This document shows positions 37,091-48,930 of a stretch of DNA of 64,000 bases, piece by piece. The notes beneath the pieces were generated by a model. That model did no database searches, was not told where the DNA came from, and worked only from the letters and a program-made list of their open reading frames with translations. How positions within the stretch are numbered: position 1 is the first letter of the stretch; each line of letters opens with the position of its first letter. Source of the DNA: Polytrichum commune. Lineage: Eukaryota > Streptophyta > Polytrichopsida > Polytrichales > Polytrichaceae. The DNA is taken from positions 38,119,501 through 38,183,500 of the forward strand of contig OX485805.1 in assembly GCA_950295325.1 (NCBI GenBank). The letters run 5' to 3'. Both the position numbers and the translations under genes were made by a program.

Positions 37091-37669
37091 TATGTGTTCC
37101 AATGGAGATACACCAAACCACATACCACTCAAATGCAAGTGTCCGATTAAGATAAGTAAATGAATAACGTACATCTACTTTAGTTGTCAAATTAGTTGCA
37201 TAGTGCTCAAGGCCTTTGCCGTTTTAATTATGCATCATTGGAATGCGAAGAGGTTGGGAAGTGGTGGATGGAGTCAAGTTTGTTGTCACCAAGCTCGTAT
37301 AGTCTCGTAAATTTGTGTGCATTAAGGTATGCATGTGTTATTTGGTTATTTATATTGATCAAACCCCTACATTTCATTGGTGTATGGATCAATATTGATT
37401 AAAGAACATACTTCAGAATGACACATGCTTAGATGAGATTGGACTAGGTCTTCAAAAGATTATTAGCTACTCCACATTCAATAGTGAACACAATTGGGAG
37501 GACCTATGTATTCAGTTAAGGAATCAACAAACATGTACTTTCATAACCATGGTTAAATCAAGGGAGGCTCGATTTTCAATCCAATTATTGTTAAAGCTTC
37601 ATTCTATTGCAGGATTTGACCCATACTATCATATCGAGCCCTTTTGAATTGTAGGAGGCCAAGACATAG

Positions 37670-38830
37670 ATCAAGGAATACTTGGAAAATAAATGGATTG
37701 AGCCAAGTCCATTACCTTGTGGGTCTCCCATATAATTTGTTGAGAAAAAATATGGAGCATTATGAATGATGGTCAATTATTGTGCACTCGATAAGAAAAT
37801 GGTAAAAATCATTATTTTTTTACCTTGCATTGATGTATTATTTGATCAATGACCAAAAGATAATGTATTTTCATCTCTAGATTTGGCACAAAGATATCAC
37901 CATATTCGTATATCAAAGAAAGATGCACCTACATGACGTTCATTCTCTCATTTAGGCATTATCAATTTAAGATCTTGAGCTCTGGACTTACTAATGCCCT
38001 AGCTACTCTCTAGGGAGTGAAGAAGCAATTTTATAAATTCATCATGACGTTTGTGTTGATGTATCTTGATGATACTCTAATTTTCTTAAAGAGAAACATG
38101 TACAATGTTTAAAGCAAATACTCCGAGTTCTAAGAGAGAATCCAATTTATACCAAGATGGTTGTGTCATTTTAAGAGAGAAGAATTGCACTATTGAGGCC
38201 ATGTTGTCGGCAAAAATAATGCATTAAGGTGGATCCTAAGAAAATTGAAGTTGTTACAAAGTGGCATAGACCTCTTTCTTGGAGCTTTGCAATTACTTGT
38301 ATATTCAACCTCAGATATCATTCTTTAGTGGCACCTTTGACATGTTTGGCAAGCAAGACTAAGTTCATTTGGATAGAGGATTATGACGTTGCCTTTGAAA
38401 ATGTTAAATTTGCTTTACACATGCGCCAATTTTGACCTTACCCAAGTGAGGTAAGCCATTTGAGGTTGTTAATGATGTTTCTTTAATAAGGGCATGAACA
38501 TAAGTGGTTCGAGGAGGACCTATTGCCTTTGAAAATAGGAAAGTCTCCCATGCTGAGAAGAATTATACCATTGGAGAGCAAGAGTTAGCAACATTTGTGC
38601 ACGCCATGCGAACCTGGGAGTGTTACTTGGTGGAAGGCGACTGCACTGTGATGACAAACACCCACTCATGTATTTAAAGACACAAAAAATAATCAAGGTG
38701 TCAAGCTCGATGGTTGGAATTCTTGGAGCAGAACTTTGTCTATAAGTGGGTATACAACCCATGATGAATCAATATAGTTAATCCTCTGACTAAGAATCTG
38801 CGAGACACCAGGGTTCAAAAAACCTCAATG
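37670..38830 (+). pseudogene. Ty3/gypsy pol remnant (reverse transcriptase to RNase H)
   Basis: Shifting frames and several stops cover, in the family order, 'EYLENKWIEPSPLPCGSPI' and a VEKKYGAL segment (near 37675-37760), VNYCALDKK (37770), FSSLDLAQRYHHIRISKKDA (37872), a YLDD catalytic box in VLMYLDDTLIF (38055), VDPKKIEVVTKW (38228), a connection segment, then RNase H motifs VSHAEKNYTIGEQELATFVHA (with one early shift) and ARWLEFLEQNF (38706). No LTRs, integrase or gag are recognised, so it is a decayed fragment with no intact product. Confidence 0.85.
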
Positions 38831-40940
38831 ACACCTAAGGTAGTGTCAAGTTATTTGGTCCTTCAATTAGTGGCGGCCAACACTATGTGAGGAGATCCTT
38901 GAGAGCTAGACAATCAACCTAAGAGTATTTGGAATTCGTTAGCACTTATAAGTTATATCAGACAATCTGGTTCTAAAATCCACACAATCTGAAGCATGTT
39001 GTTTTTTAGAATCACTCCTAGCAACATGCTAAGGCAATAGTGGTTCCACATGTATCATTCTCAGGGTTGAATATTCATATTCTTCAATGTACATACTAAC
39101 AACTTATGTTATTTGGGTAAAAAATGATACTCTCACTAAAATGTTACAGCAATGCGTAACTCCAAATGATAACCCCCACTAATTAGACAAAACAATGTAG
39201 TTGAGGGGAGCTTCAACTCTTAGTTCCTACAAGTATATAATATTCAAGGTTGAATGAATTGTGCCTCTTATTTTTTCCTTATTTTTGAGAGATGTTACAT
39301 ATGCATTCAAACTAATTAAGCATGATTAAACATAATTAAATGTAATCAAGTGTAATTAAGCCCAAGGCCTAAGCCTAATTCGTTGCCTACTTCAGTATCT
39401 AGATAAATGCGCCAAAGATATGATTTATAATTAAACTAATCAGAAATTAGCTAGCTTATTTGATGCAATAGCTAATTAAATTTAACTAAGGTATTCACTT
39501 TTTGAACCTAGTTCAATCATAAATGCACTTATTGATAATTTATGTTATAATTCGGAAATGAGATTGATGTGCTTAATTACATTTCATTAGGTTTCATGAT
39601 GGTTAGTTAGGTTCAATTCTCTTACATGTACTTAATTAGGCTTATTTAAATTGTAGAATCTTAGTCCTTGTGCTTAGTTACAATCAGTTACATATCAATT
39701 ACATTTAATTATGCGTCATTAGTTTGAATGTGTATGAATGCTTGTGGAAGTAGAGGAAATTAACTAAACTATTACAAAGAAGCATGCTTAAATTAGCACA
39801 TTGACTTGAGTTTCATCTCACAATTGACAAAGACTTTTGATTTGTACTGGCAGTCACAAAAATTATCACCTCACTGTTAATAAAGATTTTTTTTCATATT
39901 TCTTATGAAAAGTTGATTAGATATCTTATTGACATTTTCACTGAAAGAATGAAATCTCAATGAATTTACTATTTACTAAGTGGAAAAGAATATACGTATT
40001 GGATTTTGGACCTTGACTCTGAAGTCCATTCAATGAATTTCGTGGACAATGCAGCCTTCAAGAATGCAAGTGCAACTTTTACTTGAAGTTGACCAGGACA
40101 GGCAGCCACATTCAATCAGTTTCAAAATCATTGAAATCTTCCTCAAGGCCATCCATTTAGACCCACCGCTAAACTGGCTGAAATAAGCGGTTAAACTTCC
40201 AAGACTTCCCGAAAAATATCAATCATTTTAGAGGAATCTATAGAACATACATTAAATTAAAAAAGAAAAACTATAAGATCACGACATTTCACTGGTTAGA
40301 CTTAAAAACACCACATGCCACAGCGTTCGCCTAAAAATTATTGTCGACAGTGGATGCCTCACCGTCCGGCAGTGAATGAAGGTATCAAAGAAGCGAACCC
40401 TGGGGTATAAAAAACTGTCGTACCAGGCAAATAATGATATTTGGTGATCATCTCAACCTGAATCCTTCCATGGATCGTCCCACATCCTATATATTTGTAC
40501 GAATGTAGAAGAATCAAAAGATCGGCAACTAACCATAACCATAAATCTCAGTTGCTTGATAAATGGATGATAGAAATATCTGATGTAAAACATATAACTT
40601 TGATTGTAATCAGATTAGTGATCAGCGTAAATAACCATGCACGAAATCCTGTGAAAAGGTTTAAGATGGCAGTATGTATGGAAGAAACAAATGCTAAAAC
40701 CAGAATTCGAACAATTGAGAGTCTGTAAACTGTGTTCCAGTTCCAGGGATAAAACTCCATGTGAATTGTATCATACATAATTGAATCAAATATACAGGAA
40801 TCGTCAATATATATCATAGGATTGACGTCTAGATGAAGATGCTACACACGCATCGACATCAATTCTGGTTTACAAGGCTGATCAATCAAATCTTGTACAG
40901 GTTTCACCAGTTCATCCATTACGAGCCACAAGGCCACCGT
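38831..40940. other. Intergenic region with repeats and a MITE empty site
   Basis: No gene is supported. Bases 39115-39200 match the left flank of the MITE at 5267 and show the unoccupied target (AAAACAATGTAGTTG). Bases 40195-40400 belong to dispersed family C, also found at 43240-43480 (inverted) and 63640-63870. A TATATA motif at about 40486 is the only promoter-like feature before the hairpin cluster. Confidence 0.45.
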
Positions 40941-40959
40941 TCTCCTCTAGAAGCAATCG

Positions 40960-41085
40960 ATTACAGGAGTTCATAACAAAGCAGTAGACATCCACCTCGC
41001 ACGTGATGAGACAGATCATATCTGGTCTCTCATTGCTTTCGGGGAAGAACGTCTACAGCTTTGCTATGAGCTTCTGACATCCATT
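40960..41085. ncRNA. MicroRNA-like hairpin 1
   Basis: A roughly 28-base arm (40966-40992, containing TTCATAACAAAGC) pairs with a 3' arm containing GTCTACAGCTTTGCTATGAGC (about 41050-41070), 23 of 28 positions matching, around a loop of about 55 bases. The conserved arm is shared with hairpins 2 and 3; the opposite arm is more diverged here, so this copy may be decaying. The active strand is not fixed by sequence. Confidence 0.45.
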
Positions 41086-41290
41086 GGCAGTTCGGTACGA
41101 TGTCATGCCCCGCCATTCTCTTGGCATGTACAGATTTAGATACGTGAAGACGGATAGGGGGACACAGAAGTCCCGAAATCCATTCTTCGGCTGCATGTAA
41201 AATTCACTCCTCGGCTGACGAATCCTTCGTACTTGAAGGCACGTTCATCCACCGCACGTTCATCCATGCTCGGCAACGTTCGATCAAATG

Positions 41291-41393
41291 AGTGCTAAAG
41301 CTCTTGGCGGAGCTGCAGACACTTGTCAGAGGACCCCACGGGTTGACAAAAGCGTGACAAATGTCTACAGCTTCGCCATGAGCCCTACCAATC
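41291..41393. ncRNA. MicroRNA-like hairpin 2
   Basis: The 5' arm GCTCTTGGCGGAGCTGCAGAC (41300-41320), extended by ACTTGTCA, pairs with the 3' arm GTCTACAGCTTCGCCATGAGC (41363-41383), preceded by TGACAAAT. About 25 of 30 positions pair, with one G-U, around a short loop of about 26 bases. Few, symmetric mismatches inside a 21-base duplex fit plant microRNA criteria. Confidence 0.5.
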
Positions 41394-41468
41394 AACCGGA
41401 AGAATTGTTGATCGGAAAACCCTATACAAAAACATCATAATATATAACCTCCACAAACTTGTGCCAAT

Positions 41469-41605
41469 GACTGTTGTAGCTCGTGGCAAAGCTGCAGACA
41501 TTCTTCCTGATTTCCATACGTTGGAGCAAACCAGAAGTGAAAGTCCAACCCGCAGTAAAATAAAAACGATGTCTACAGCTTTGCGATGAGCTTCAACAAT
41601 CAAAT
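41469..41605. ncRNA. MicroRNA-like hairpin 3
   Basis: The 5' arm GCTCGTGGCAAAGCTGCAGAC (41479-41499), with ACTGTTGTA before it, pairs with the 3' arm GTCTACAGCTTTGCGATGAGC (41571-41591), followed by TTCAACAATC. The stem is about 32 bases with about 5 mismatches or wobbles and a 68-base loop. This is the best-formed of the three. On the minus strand the conserved arm lies 5' and begins with U (UCAUCGCAAAGC...), as many plant microRNAs do. Confidence 0.55.
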
Positions 41606-42090
41606 GAGTGTATCTCGCTTCCTCCAAGCGCCTCTGAAACACATTAATTCAGCACCCCATCCACAGCTGAAATGAACTGAAAAGGATAAATGCAAACAGA
41701 AGAGTCAAGAGTGCACAATAACGCAACAAACCATGCAACATACGTCGACCTCACCTAAACAACAGTATCAAGAACCTTCCTAAACACCATCACAACTTCA
41801 GTAACCATAAGTACACGTTGTGAAGTGATCACAAACAATCGCACAATTAAAAATCAAATGATTCTCTCTCGCTTCTTCCAAGTGGCCCTGTGGCACTTAA
41901 TTCCGGCATATTACCACAAATATTGCATCTCTGACAAATTCCTCCGAACCGGGATAAATGCAGACAGAAGAAATACGAATAGGCACAGACCAACGCAATG
42001 AGTTATGCAAAAGACCATGGCAAGGCTATCAAGAAACTGTTAGCATTCATGCCATTACACCTTCTGTGAGAAATAGATTTTTCTGAAGTT
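41598..42090 (+). repeat. Diverged direct duplication beside the hairpin cluster
   Basis: Blocks ATCAAATGA..TCTCTCGCTTC and GGATAAATGCA.ACAGAAG occur at 41598-41700 and again at 41853-41960. The repeat shows that the cluster region has grown by local duplication. Confidence 0.6.
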
Positions 42091-42099
42091 ATCAGAAAC

Positions 42100-42760
42100 A
42101 ATTACAATAAGCGAGGCAGGCATTCCAAGTACAAGGCATGGAACACATGGCCATGGCCAGGTTAACTCAACAAGACCTTACAGTATAAGGCACCAAAAGA
42201 AACCTCCAAAACATGACAAAAAAGCAGAGCAAGAAACTCTATCCACCGAGTAAACCAGGGACAGCCGAAAGTGGTGAAGGTAACAAGAGTGGTTACGCGA
42301 AGCTTGGGGTTCGGGCTCCCCCTGGCCAAACACAGACACACTACACAAGAGCACACTACTCCATAGCCAATGCGCGAATTTCCTCTTAAGGGGGCCCGGA
42401 CAGTTCCCGATGGAGCTCCCGTCGCTCCCGTCGAAGGTTCCCGAAGAAGTTTCCTGGAACCTCACGTGGCGCGTTCCCACACGGGTTCCACTTGGTCAAC
42501 ATCTGACCGGGTCAACCGCCGAGATCTGTGCTGCCACTTCACGGATTTCATCCTCGCTTTCATCCGTGCTTTCATCCGGAATCTTTGTGAATGCCGTGTG
42601 AACAGGACCTTTCTTGGGCTTGGGCTTCGAGACGTCTGGGTGAATTCATCCACCATGGATGAACGAGCGGCTCTCCGGTACCCAAAACTATACACATAAT
42701 TGTGATCCCTTAATTTCTTGTCTAAAATGAGCACGGTTCGTTTTGGAAATTTATACTTTA
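42100..42760 (-). other. GC-richer segment, possible promoter and first exon
   Basis: This is locally the most GC-rich stretch. Overlapping frames of 90-109 codons lie on both strands and none resembles a known family. On the minus strand a TATAAATT motif at about 42745-42752 precedes it. It could be the start of a minus-strand primary transcript running into the hairpin cluster at 41605-40960. That link is inference. Confidence 0.25.
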
Positions 42761-44662
42761 TTCATAAGGTGTCCGAAAACCACCGTACATGTTAAAAAGC
42801 ATGCAAATATTCTTCCAACCATCAAAAGAGCCAACAAACTTTAAGATTAAATATTACTAGAAGTTATGTAGAGATGCTTAGGGTCGGTTATGTAGAGACT
42901 ACAATGAAGAAGTCCACCAGTCAGTCAAGATTGAGAACTGAGATGGGAGCCTGCCAATTGTTTGTTTTATCATACATGCATCACTGTAGTTATGTGTGCG
43001 TAACAAAATTTATAGCTAGAGTACTAAACAAACGTCTTCTCCATGTGAGGGCGGCTGCATTCCTATCGGACCCCGGTAGACGAGTATAGATATATTTGCT
43101 GTCATTTTTTCATCCACAACAAGTATGAGTTCAATAATGTAGTATGGTACTATAAAATAGCTTGTTGCATTTTCAACTTCCCAATGGATCATTCGCCTAG
43201 AGACCACAAAACTCTAGACATCATCAATCTCCGAGGAGATTATTGGCCATAATCAGTCAAAACCCCAGTGTTTCCAAGTCCAACCGGTTACATGTTGAGA
43301 TCTTTCAGTTTTTCTTTAATAATTTGAAACATATTCCACAAATTTCTTCTAAAATGATCAGTAATTCTCCTGAAGCCTTTGACCTTCAACCGGTTATTCT
43401 CAAATTCAACCAGTCATTTCTCAAACTCAACCGGTTCATATGTAACCAGTGGTTGGTTCTCACCGTTCATTGGCTGGCCGGGATTACTTATGTTGCACCC
43501 GGGGGTAATTTTTTTCGGAGTTTTTTACCTCATACCTTTATAGGCATTTGAGTCACGTGACTCTAATGAGGTAAAATGTCAAAGTGAATCTAATCAATTG
43601 AAGAGTGGGGTCACATGGGCCCCGAGCCTCGGCATTGTAACAATCACCGAAATGGCCACTTGGCCTCTCTTAGCTTTTACAAGAACCCAACTTATTTACA
43701 AGGAAACCCGTACACCTAGTTACTTTGCTTCATACATTGCCATGACCGAAGTAAGGGGAGTGGGACCACATTTACATCGGTGCATAAAAACCGGTGTTTA
43801 TATATGTGTTTTTTCTTGATTAATACGCTATTAAAGATTATTTATTGTGACTTTAGAATTAATGTGCCACGCTTTTATGATGGAATAAATGTACATTTAA
43901 ACTCTTTGAAATTGGTGTGATGTCTTGTACCGTATTATGGAAGCCAAAATTTTGTATTATGAACATAGTGACCCATAATAACATGTGTTCATGAAAGGTG
44001 GCATGGGCCCATATAACAAACATTGGTGAGAGAAAAAAATGTTATGAAGAGAAATGTGGTTCACTCTAATTGGTGCGATGTTCATTGTTGTGGGTTGTTG
44101 ATGAATAGTGTGGCCCACATTGAATCAGACACAAGGTAGACATTGTTGATTTGGTCGTCTCCCTACATAGGACACTTGTTTGAGTGGTGTGTGGTTTGCT
44201 TGTATTTATGAGCAGAGATCCAAACAAATAACACATGTTTTGATGAGATAAGACGACATGCTCAGAAACATACATCGTTTTAGGGTCAATAGTGAACATA
44301 ATTGGGAGGACCTATGTGACCGTTTCAAGAGAAAAACAGCATGTACTTCGACTCTAAACTCCGTGCATGAAATCTGGAATGATAATCTTTGTGATTTGTA
44401 ACGGCTTCATGGATGAGACGATTCTTCATCAAATCCGACAACCATGAATGCTTGTGGAATCGGGAGTGTCCACATTAACCTTGTCTACCTTACAATAAAC
44501 TGTATATCGATGTTTGGTTCAACACAAAGCAATTGTTGCTTGGTAAAAATGTTGTGAAGTGTTGTATTTCCACATTGGTGAAGACATTAACATTCCACAC
44601 TCAAAGTGTTGAACAAGATAGCACTGTACGGTAGTGTCTTGTGGGAAATGATTCATAAATGC
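42761..44662. other. Intergenic repeat region
   Basis: Bases 43240-43480 are an inverted copy of family C, with several AACCGGTT-type motifs. Bases 44080-44480 are a family B copy. No gene is supported. Confidence 0.45.
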
Positions 44663-44988
44663 TACACTAAAAAGGATATTTAGTGTTTGATAATATTTAG
44701 TGTTGTTACCACCCTACCCTGCTCAACACTAATTTTCAATTTTTCTGATAATTAGCGTTAGAAGATATGTTGAAATTCTCCTTTTATCAGTGTTTTTTTT
44801 TTTTTTTTTTTTTTTTTCCCCATATCTTTACTAACACTAAATTCAAACATGTAACTTCCACATACTACCATAATCGATATTTGGTGTTTGAGTTTACATT
44901 TAATGTTACTTACTTTCATAAGGTTATTGACGTTTAGTGTATGCGTTCGTATTTAGTGTATCAAACACTAAATATGCTTTTTAGTGTA
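44663..44988. mobile_element. 326-bp MITE, copy 2 of the 5267 family
   Basis: Inverted ends of 29 bp with one mismatch: TACACTAAAAAGGATATTTA on the left and, complemented, TACACTAAAAAGCATATTTA on the right. The interior is collinear with 5267-5494 except for about 100 extra bases, including a long poly-T run near 44791-44818. TA lies at both outer edges. Confidence 0.75.
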
Positions 44989-47900
44989 GTGTGAGATTTA
45001 GCGTACCCAAGGGTTATTTGAGAATAATTTTACTACTCCACAATCTATGGCAACCCAATGTGGACTTCTTGATCTTTAAAGAACACCCCATATACATGGA
45101 CTCCACCGTTTACGGTATTTAGTGTGACTCACTATCCGAAGTTACACGCTACTATAACTTTTCGCTAAGAATGTAAGTTTTTACCAAGTACAATCGTTCA
45201 TGTTGTAAATTGCATATACAACCTATTCAATCTTTGTTGGTAACAAATGCAATATATAGCGAGAATTTATAAGCTTGCACAATTTCAAATAGTAAGTGAC
45301 ACTAAATGCCATTAGCGGTGTAGTCCTTTAGGTACGGTTGGAAAACAATGCCTAAGAAGTACATTCAAGCTTAACTTATTTCTTGGTGACAACCGACTTC
45401 GAAGCTTGGATGATATTTGTGGTTATTGGTGTCATATTGAAGCCTTGGGCTTGGCGGAGTGTATTACTCGGGTTGTGTGCCCTCGGAGCCAAGTCCTTTT
45501 GGGCCGCACAATTAAGAGTGTAATAATTGGGGACCACACCAAATTAGAAGTATCTACACTAATTTCGTAACCGGACTATAATGTGGACCACATTAGTCTC
45601 ATTTTGGTCTTCCGGTATACACTATAGCTAATCTACCATATGACGTGGCGCTTTGGATTTAAGTATGTGATTTGCGATTTTTCCGCAAAAATGGGGTCTT
45701 GAAGATAGTGAACGCCTATCAAGTTAAGTCATTGACACAAAAAACTATGCACCAAAAAAACATGTTGGTGAAGTAAAGTAAGAGAGGGTATTATGCATGT
45801 TGATGACATAACATGCATGGCTTCGAAAACGAAATGGGCACGTGTGAATCATAGCATCATTGTTATTTCATACCAAAAATCACATCAATGATGGGTTCAT
45901 TGTTACCATTATGTCTCTCTATTGAAGGCTTTGAATGTCCAGTTGTTTGAATTGTTCTGAACACACATTAGCCACACACGTTGCTCACACATCAGTCATA
46001 ATTCTATAATATTTATGTTCTCATCATGGAAGAAGAACAAAATGTCAAGGCAACCCACATGTGATTATGTACATTATTTGCATCATTTGTATTTGTGAGT
46101 TCCCATTGCAAATAAGTTTTGAACATCATCTTCCACAATGGAAAAGTCTTTGAAGAGATCCCCCAATTTCTCCATAATGTCTTTGACATGTCGCTTAAAT
46201 GCTTTCACTGTAGTTTTGTTAACCTACAGTTGGGTCTAGACTCAAAGTCCACCATCTCTTTAAATAATTGGCGTATAAAATGTCCTTTGCATCCAAATGT
46301 CAAGCACAACCCAGCCACCCTTCTTCGCATAGTTGACCTCATAATCATATATAATTTGAGGAACGTGCTTTTCAAAGTCACCTTACTTGACACACTCTCA
46401 AAATTTGTACTAGCGCAATGATTTTAACAAATGTTATTTGACTATATTGTCTCACAAAATGGTATGATCCATTGTCCTTGTCCTGAAATTTGAGTTAGGC
46501 TTGAGCAAAAGCCCAACATGCATTGGGGCAATACAATCTATCAAGGTGATTGGGCGTATTGATGATGCTACAAAGATAACAATGAAACATTGAATGTGTG
46601 TGGCATTCATATCTTTTGTGTTCTGTAGATGTTTCAAGCTCATTGAGCATTTGTAATGTAGCCATGCATTCCTATTACATAGTTACAAATTTACCCATCC
46701 AACCTCTATTTACACATGTTATTTGGAGCCTCAATATATGTCATGGAAGGCATGATCCATGTGATCTTCTTCTCTCTTTTTTGCCTCATGTGCACACATG
46801 CTCCATGGGTGGTATATAGTCACCACACACATGTCTTTTTGAAACATCTTCACTTAGAATATGTGTAATCTAGGAACATGTTCCCTTTGGTACAAATCCA
46901 TACTCATGTAACACGTGTTTAGGAAATCTCGCTTGGGGGATAGAAATTCCTTCAACACATGATGCATGAATATGACGGTGGTCTAGGGCATCAATGCCTT
47001 AAAATAACACCTTCCTTTTGGCGACACATGTTTCTCATTCTTACGTTGTCAACAAGTGAGTGCAAATGGTGCCATCGAGTAAGTCATAGTTTTAAGTGAT
47101 TATTCATATGCAACATAGAGTGCAATATAGCACCACTTTGGCCCTTCATAATAGCGGATTAAGAAGGATGCAAGAACGTTGTAAGAAGAGCATCATAATG
47201 GCCGATTGGGGATCTATCCGCTCAACAAGTTGGTGTAAGTGATTTATAGAAGGGAGACAACACCTTCATTAAATAGAAAGACCCAAGTCACCTGCAATAA
47301 TAAGGTTGATTTTGTGGTGATTCTCACCTAGCAATTTAACATCAATGGACCTTCCATTGTGGAATGTAAAAGGCTCGTTTCTCAAAACAACTTTGCAAAT
47401 TCCATATGAAATTATTGTTTTTTGAGAAAAAAAATTTGTAGACCTTATATAGATTTATGATTCTTTTGAGAAATTTCAGGATATTTAATGTGCTTGAAAT
47501 AAAAAAGTTTCTCAGGGGTTTGCTTCTAGGGTCAACTACTTATGTGAGTCAAGAGCAATAGAGGGCACTCCTTTCCATGGTTGGGCCTTGCCCCCCCCCC
47601 CCCTTGTCATTGAGGTGTCATTGAGATGTTGTAAATGAAGAGTGTGTGGTCGTGGGCAGACCACATCCAAGCCATCCATTCACAAAGCCCCATCTTACAT
47701 GGAACCAAAATTTGTAACAAAAGATGCATAAACCAAACACCATTTAATTGTGGGAGGTGACCCAAATACATGGAGTACCAAACATTGATCCCTAACATGT
47801 GCTTAGCCTATCATGTGTCCCATGTCCCAAGTTTAATGTTTAGAATACGAAACACATTTAAATTGTATTTTGGTTCAGTTTTATGACGTTCTTTGAAAGG

Positions 47901-48371
47901 AACATGCGAAGTACTCAAGGATTGTGTCCATGCAAAGAAAATCTTTTGAATGCGCATTAGAGGAAAAAACAAAACTTGCAAAACGTACTTGAGTGAGTGG
48001 TTGAATATAAATCAAATCTTTCACAAACCATATGCGAAGCCATTATAAAGGCTCTTATGCCGTCTATGTATTTGTAAGTAGGATTGTGCATGTTTTTGAC
48101 TAATATTCAAAACTCAACACCTCGAATAAAATATTCAAGAGTTCAAACACGTGCACTTTGCATTTTTCACACACTATTTGAAGATGCGAAAATCTTGGAC
48201 ATGATGGTCATGTGCAAATTGACGTTGTGTGAATTGTTTGGAGGTACTTGTTATTTGCTATTAGTATCCTACAATCACTTAGATGCCTCTTGTTGTTTGA
48301 TGCATGTATTTAACACATTTCATGGAATCTACTTGTTTATTTATAAAACACTCTAAGAATCTTGCACACTA
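44989..48371. other. Intergenic region, no supported gene
   Basis: AT-rich sequence with many stops. Bases 45960-47260 have frames on both strands up to 100 codons and may be a badly decayed transposase, but no domain could be fixed. A poly-C run of 13 lies near 47591-47603. Confidence 0.4.
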
Positions 48372-48930
48372 GAGTAATTTTCCGTTTAAGTACGCACTTT
48401 GAACCGGAGCCGTTGGTGCACACTTAGTTGAAAAGTGGGTACTTTACTCATATCACCTTCTAGACCCTCTGATGCAATGTATCGCAACGGGTAATGGATG
48501 AAACCTGAGGCAACCCACTTGACTGAAGCCCAATGATGTGAAATCATTGCAAAGTTGAGCAAGCCGAATGCGCCGAGCAAGCGGGCGCTGGGATGGGAGT
48601 ATGAAGTCAGTGAAGGTGCCACCTGAAAAGTATTGGACGATCAGGAGAACATACTGCAACGAATGGCATTGATGTCTAATGATGCCAAACCCTTAAACAC
48701 AAGTTGGACAAATGTATGATGAACAACAATGATCGTTTGAGACGTTTTAGCGAAACATTAACAAACTGACATTGAATGTCAAGCGTAAAAAAATTCATGC
48801 ATTCGCGGCAAATGATTCTGCATGACATCTTCAAACAATAAAGTATGAACCTTGATTTTTGTCAAAAAAAATTGCGCACTTAACTGGGATGCGTGCTTAA
48901 AGGGTTGCGTACTTAAGCGGGAGATTACTG
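48372..48930. mobile_element. Pogo-like (Tc1/mariner) degenerate element
   Basis: Bounded by TA on both sides, with inverted ends of about 26 bp: GAGTAATTTTCCGTTTAAG at the left and CAGTAATCTCCCGCTTAAG (complemented) at the right, 21 of 26 matching. A CAGT start and TA target are typical of pogo/Tigger elements. Inside, a plus-strand frame broken by a stop reads SKRALGWEYEVSEGAT...KVLDDQENILQRM, resembling the helix-turn-helix region ('S..T.S..LK..E.I') of these transposases. No DDE domain is present. A second copy starts at about 63933. Confidence 0.5.

Larger units (their letters stand above)
35664..37508 (+). repeat. 521-bp tandem duplication of family B, second copy interrupted
   Basis: Copy 1 is 35664-36184. 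Copy 2 starts at 36185 (both open ATTCATTCCCCCTT), breaks at 36290 and resumes at 37091, running to about 37508. The two are about 97 percent alike by eye across the resumed part, so the duplication is recent. The break holds an 800-bp insertion. Confidence 0.85.

Noticed and set aside
41469-41605. Resemblance of the hairpin 3 arm to bryophyte miR536
   Set aside because: Only a partial match to the sequence as I remember it, with gaps and several mismatches; not enough for a family call.
45960-47260. Possible PIF/Harbinger or FAR1-type transposase
   Set aside because: Short suggestive phrases in different frames, but no ordered catalytic motifs.
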